Assembly: GCF_011601275.1 (NCBI RefSeq)
Contig: NZ_JAAOLY010000021.1
Location: forward strand, 1 to 64,000
Length of the DNA: 64,000 nt
Direction: 5' to 3'
DNA from: Janthinobacterium lividum
GTDB taxonomy: Bacteria; Pseudomonadota; Gammaproteobacteria; Burkholderiales; Burkholderiaceae_D
Shown here: positions 62,648 to 64,000 of the stretch, in pieces
Position numbering within the stretch: position 1 is the stretch's first letter
Layout: every line of letters starts with the position of its first letter
Made by a program: the position numbers and the translations under genes
Notes under the pieces: generated by a model
The model's database searches: none
Seen by the model: only the letters and a program-made list of their open reading frames with translations
What the model was told of the DNA's origin: nothing

Positions 62648-63739
62648 CTAGGCGATGCCGTGCAAGGCCAGCGCCCATTCGACGTGTTCGCGCACGATGG
62701 CCGATGGATGCTCGCGGCGCGACAGCAGGGCCGCGACGATGTCGGCCTGGCCTTTGGCCTTGGCGGCCGCATTGCCCATGCCGACGGCCAGGTTGCGCAG
62801 CCAGCGTTCGTGGCCGATGCGGCGAATGGCGCTGCCTTCCATGCGGCGGTTGAATTCCTCTTCCGTCCAGGCGAACAGCTCCACCATGCCGGCGCTGCCC
62901 AGGCTGTGGCGCTCGTCGAAGTCGGGCACGACGGCGCGCTGGGCGAACTTGTTCCACGGGCAGACGGTCTGGCAATCGTCGCAGCCATACACCTTGTTGC
63001 CAATCAGGGGGCGCATCTCGACGGGAATGGCGCCCTTCAATTCGATCGTCAGATACGAGATGCAGCGGCGCGCGTCGAGCTGGTACGGCCCGAGGATGGC
63101 TTGCGTCGGGCACACCGTGATGCACGCCGAGCACTGGCCGCAGCGCGGCGTTTCCGGCGGATCGACGGGCAACGGCACATCGATGAGGATCTCGCCAAGG
63201 AAAAAGAAGGAACCGCCCTGGCGGTTGATCAGCAAGGTGTGCTTGCCACGCCAGCCCAATCCCCCCTTTTGCGCCAGCTCGACTTCCATCACGGGCGCCG
63301 AATCGCTGAAGACGCGGTAGCCGAAGTCGCCGATCTCGCCCTTGATGCGCTCGGCCAGCTGCTGCAGGCGCGAACGCATCACCTTGTGATAATCGCGGCC
63401 GCGCGCATACACGGAGATCACGGCCGCTTCAGGATCGGCGTCGCGCGCCGCCTCGTGCGCACGCCAGTCCGGCCCCAGCGCCGGCGGCAGATAATTCATG
63501 CGCGCGCTGATGGCGCGCACCGTGCCCGGCACCAGTTCGGCCGGGCGCGCGCGCTTCATGCCATGGCTGGCCATGTAATCCATTTCGCCGTGATACCCTG
63601 CGGCTAGCCAGGCTTGCAAGGGCGCTTCCATGTGCGACAGGTCGACGTCGGCGATGCGCACCTCGGCAAAACCCAGCTCGCGCCCCCATTCTTTGATGGT
63701 GCGCGCCAGGACGGCGAGATCGGTGACGGTGGCGGACAT
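62648..63739 (-). CDS. queG: epoxyqueuosine reductase QueG
   Basis: This 363-residue cobalamin and iron-sulfur enzyme carries out the last step of queuosine synthesis. Visible are the N-terminal DUF1730 region, a first cluster motif CGQCSACITVCP and a second CDDCQTVCPW, and C-terminal HEAT-like repeats (GHERWLRNLAVGMGNAA). It is divergent from tsaE across a 78-bp gap, a conserved arrangement in many proteobacteria. Confidence 0.96.
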   Translation of the reverse strand: MSATVTDLAVLARTIKEWGRELGFAEVRIADVDLSHMEAPLQAWLAAGYHGEMDYMASHGMKRARPAELVPGTVRAISARMNYLPPALGPDWRAHEAARDADPEAAVISVYARGRDYHKVMRSRLQQLAERIKGEIGDFGYRVFSDSAPVMEVELAQKGGLGWRGKHTLLINRQGGSFFFLGEILIDVPLPVDPPETPRCGQCSACITVCPTQAILGPYQLDARRCISYLTIELKGAIPVEMRPLIGNKVYGCDDCQTVCPWNKFAQRAVVPDFDERHSLGSAGMVELFAWTEEEFNRRMEGSAIRRIGHERWLRNLAVGMGNAAAKAKGQADIVAALLSRREHPSAIVREHVEWALALHGIA

Positions 63740-63817
63740 AGGGGACTTTACGGAAAACGGGAGGCGCGCGGGCGGTTACAATGACAGCAGCCTCCATTTT
63801 ATGCGATACCGAAGATA

Positions 63818-64000
63818 ATGACCGAACACTTCAAAGCCCACCTCCACGACGAAGCCGGCACCGCCGCGCTGGGCGCCGCGCTGGCGCGCGCGCTGGCGCC
63901 GGGCCTGGCGATCTACCTGCACGGCGACCTCGGTGCCGGCAAGACGGCCCTCACGCGCGCCCTGCTGCACGCGGCCGGCCATGCGGGCCACGTGAAAAGC
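63818..64000 (+). CDS. tsaE: tRNA threonylcarbamoyladenosine biosynthesis ATPase TsaE, 5' part cut by the window edge
   Basis: The first 61 residues are present (MTEHFKAHLHDEAGTAALGA onward), including the Walker A loop GDLGAGKT at about residues 37-44. TsaE drives turnover of the TsaB-TsaD complex that modifies A37. The ATG has GAAGA shortly upstream. The rest of the gene lies beyond the window. TsaD is encoded at 12948-13988. Confidence 0.93.
   Translation, partial: MTEHFKAHLHDEAGTAALGAALARALAPGLAIYLHGDLGAGKTALTRALLHAAGHAGHVKS

Overview
The window is a high-GC proteobacterial chromosome segment. It most resembles the Oxalobacteraceae (Janthinobacterium or a close relative). This is inferred from gene content and order: an rpsU-yqeY-dnaG-rpoD macromolecular synthesis block, a PEP-CTERM surface protein, eutBC without microcompartment genes, a DctSR-type regulated TRAP transporter, and queG divergent from tsaE. 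No database search was possible.

Layout. 1-1326: the right end of a lower-GC integrated element. It holds an IS3-family right end, a filamentous-phage gene V-like ssDNA-binding protein, a DUF2726 protein and a small HTH regulator with three phased operators. The element abuts the 3' end of a CAU-anticodon tRNA gene (1323-1401). 1510-7001: rpoD, dnaG, yqeY and rpsU on the minus strand. 7157-16160: a PEP-CTERM protein, a flavoprotein, ybiB, a solitary IS110-type N-terminal domain, aroG-type DAHP synthase, an orphan NirD-like protein, tsaD and eutBC. 16204-18856: a GbsR/DUF4166/TIGR01777 operon with a perfect 20-bp palindrome upstream. 18924-25941: a seven-gene, mostly overlapping operon (ketoacyl synthase III, OleD-like dehydrogenase, MBL hydrolase, F390-synthetase-like adenylating enzyme, PAP2 phosphatase, sterol-desaturase-family protein, fatty acid desaturase). 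It looks like an uncharacterised lipid pathway.

25991-38677: membrane and housekeeping genes (K+ channel, CPA2 antiporter, YdjM-like protein, DUF4401/DUF2157 pair, DUF427, DsbA-like, plsY, ybaK, an EEP phosphatase, and a three-PAS GGDEF-EAL protein). 39070-52624: an efflux and metal block. It contains an HAE-type RND pair, an mgtC-family gene behind a promoter and long structured leader followed by a free-standing copy of its own C-terminal domain, a two-component system, and a divergent heavy-metal RND operon with all three subunits. The same CCTGAAGA half-site lies upstream of both mgtC and the metal RND operon.

52693-64000: a small charged protein, xerD-ogt, a dctMQP TRAP operon divergent from its DctSR-like two-component system around a perfect palindrome, a YqjH/YqjI-like (NfeF/NfeR) pair with a clear operator and promoter, a DUF3052 protein, queG, and the 5' part of tsaE cut by the window edge.
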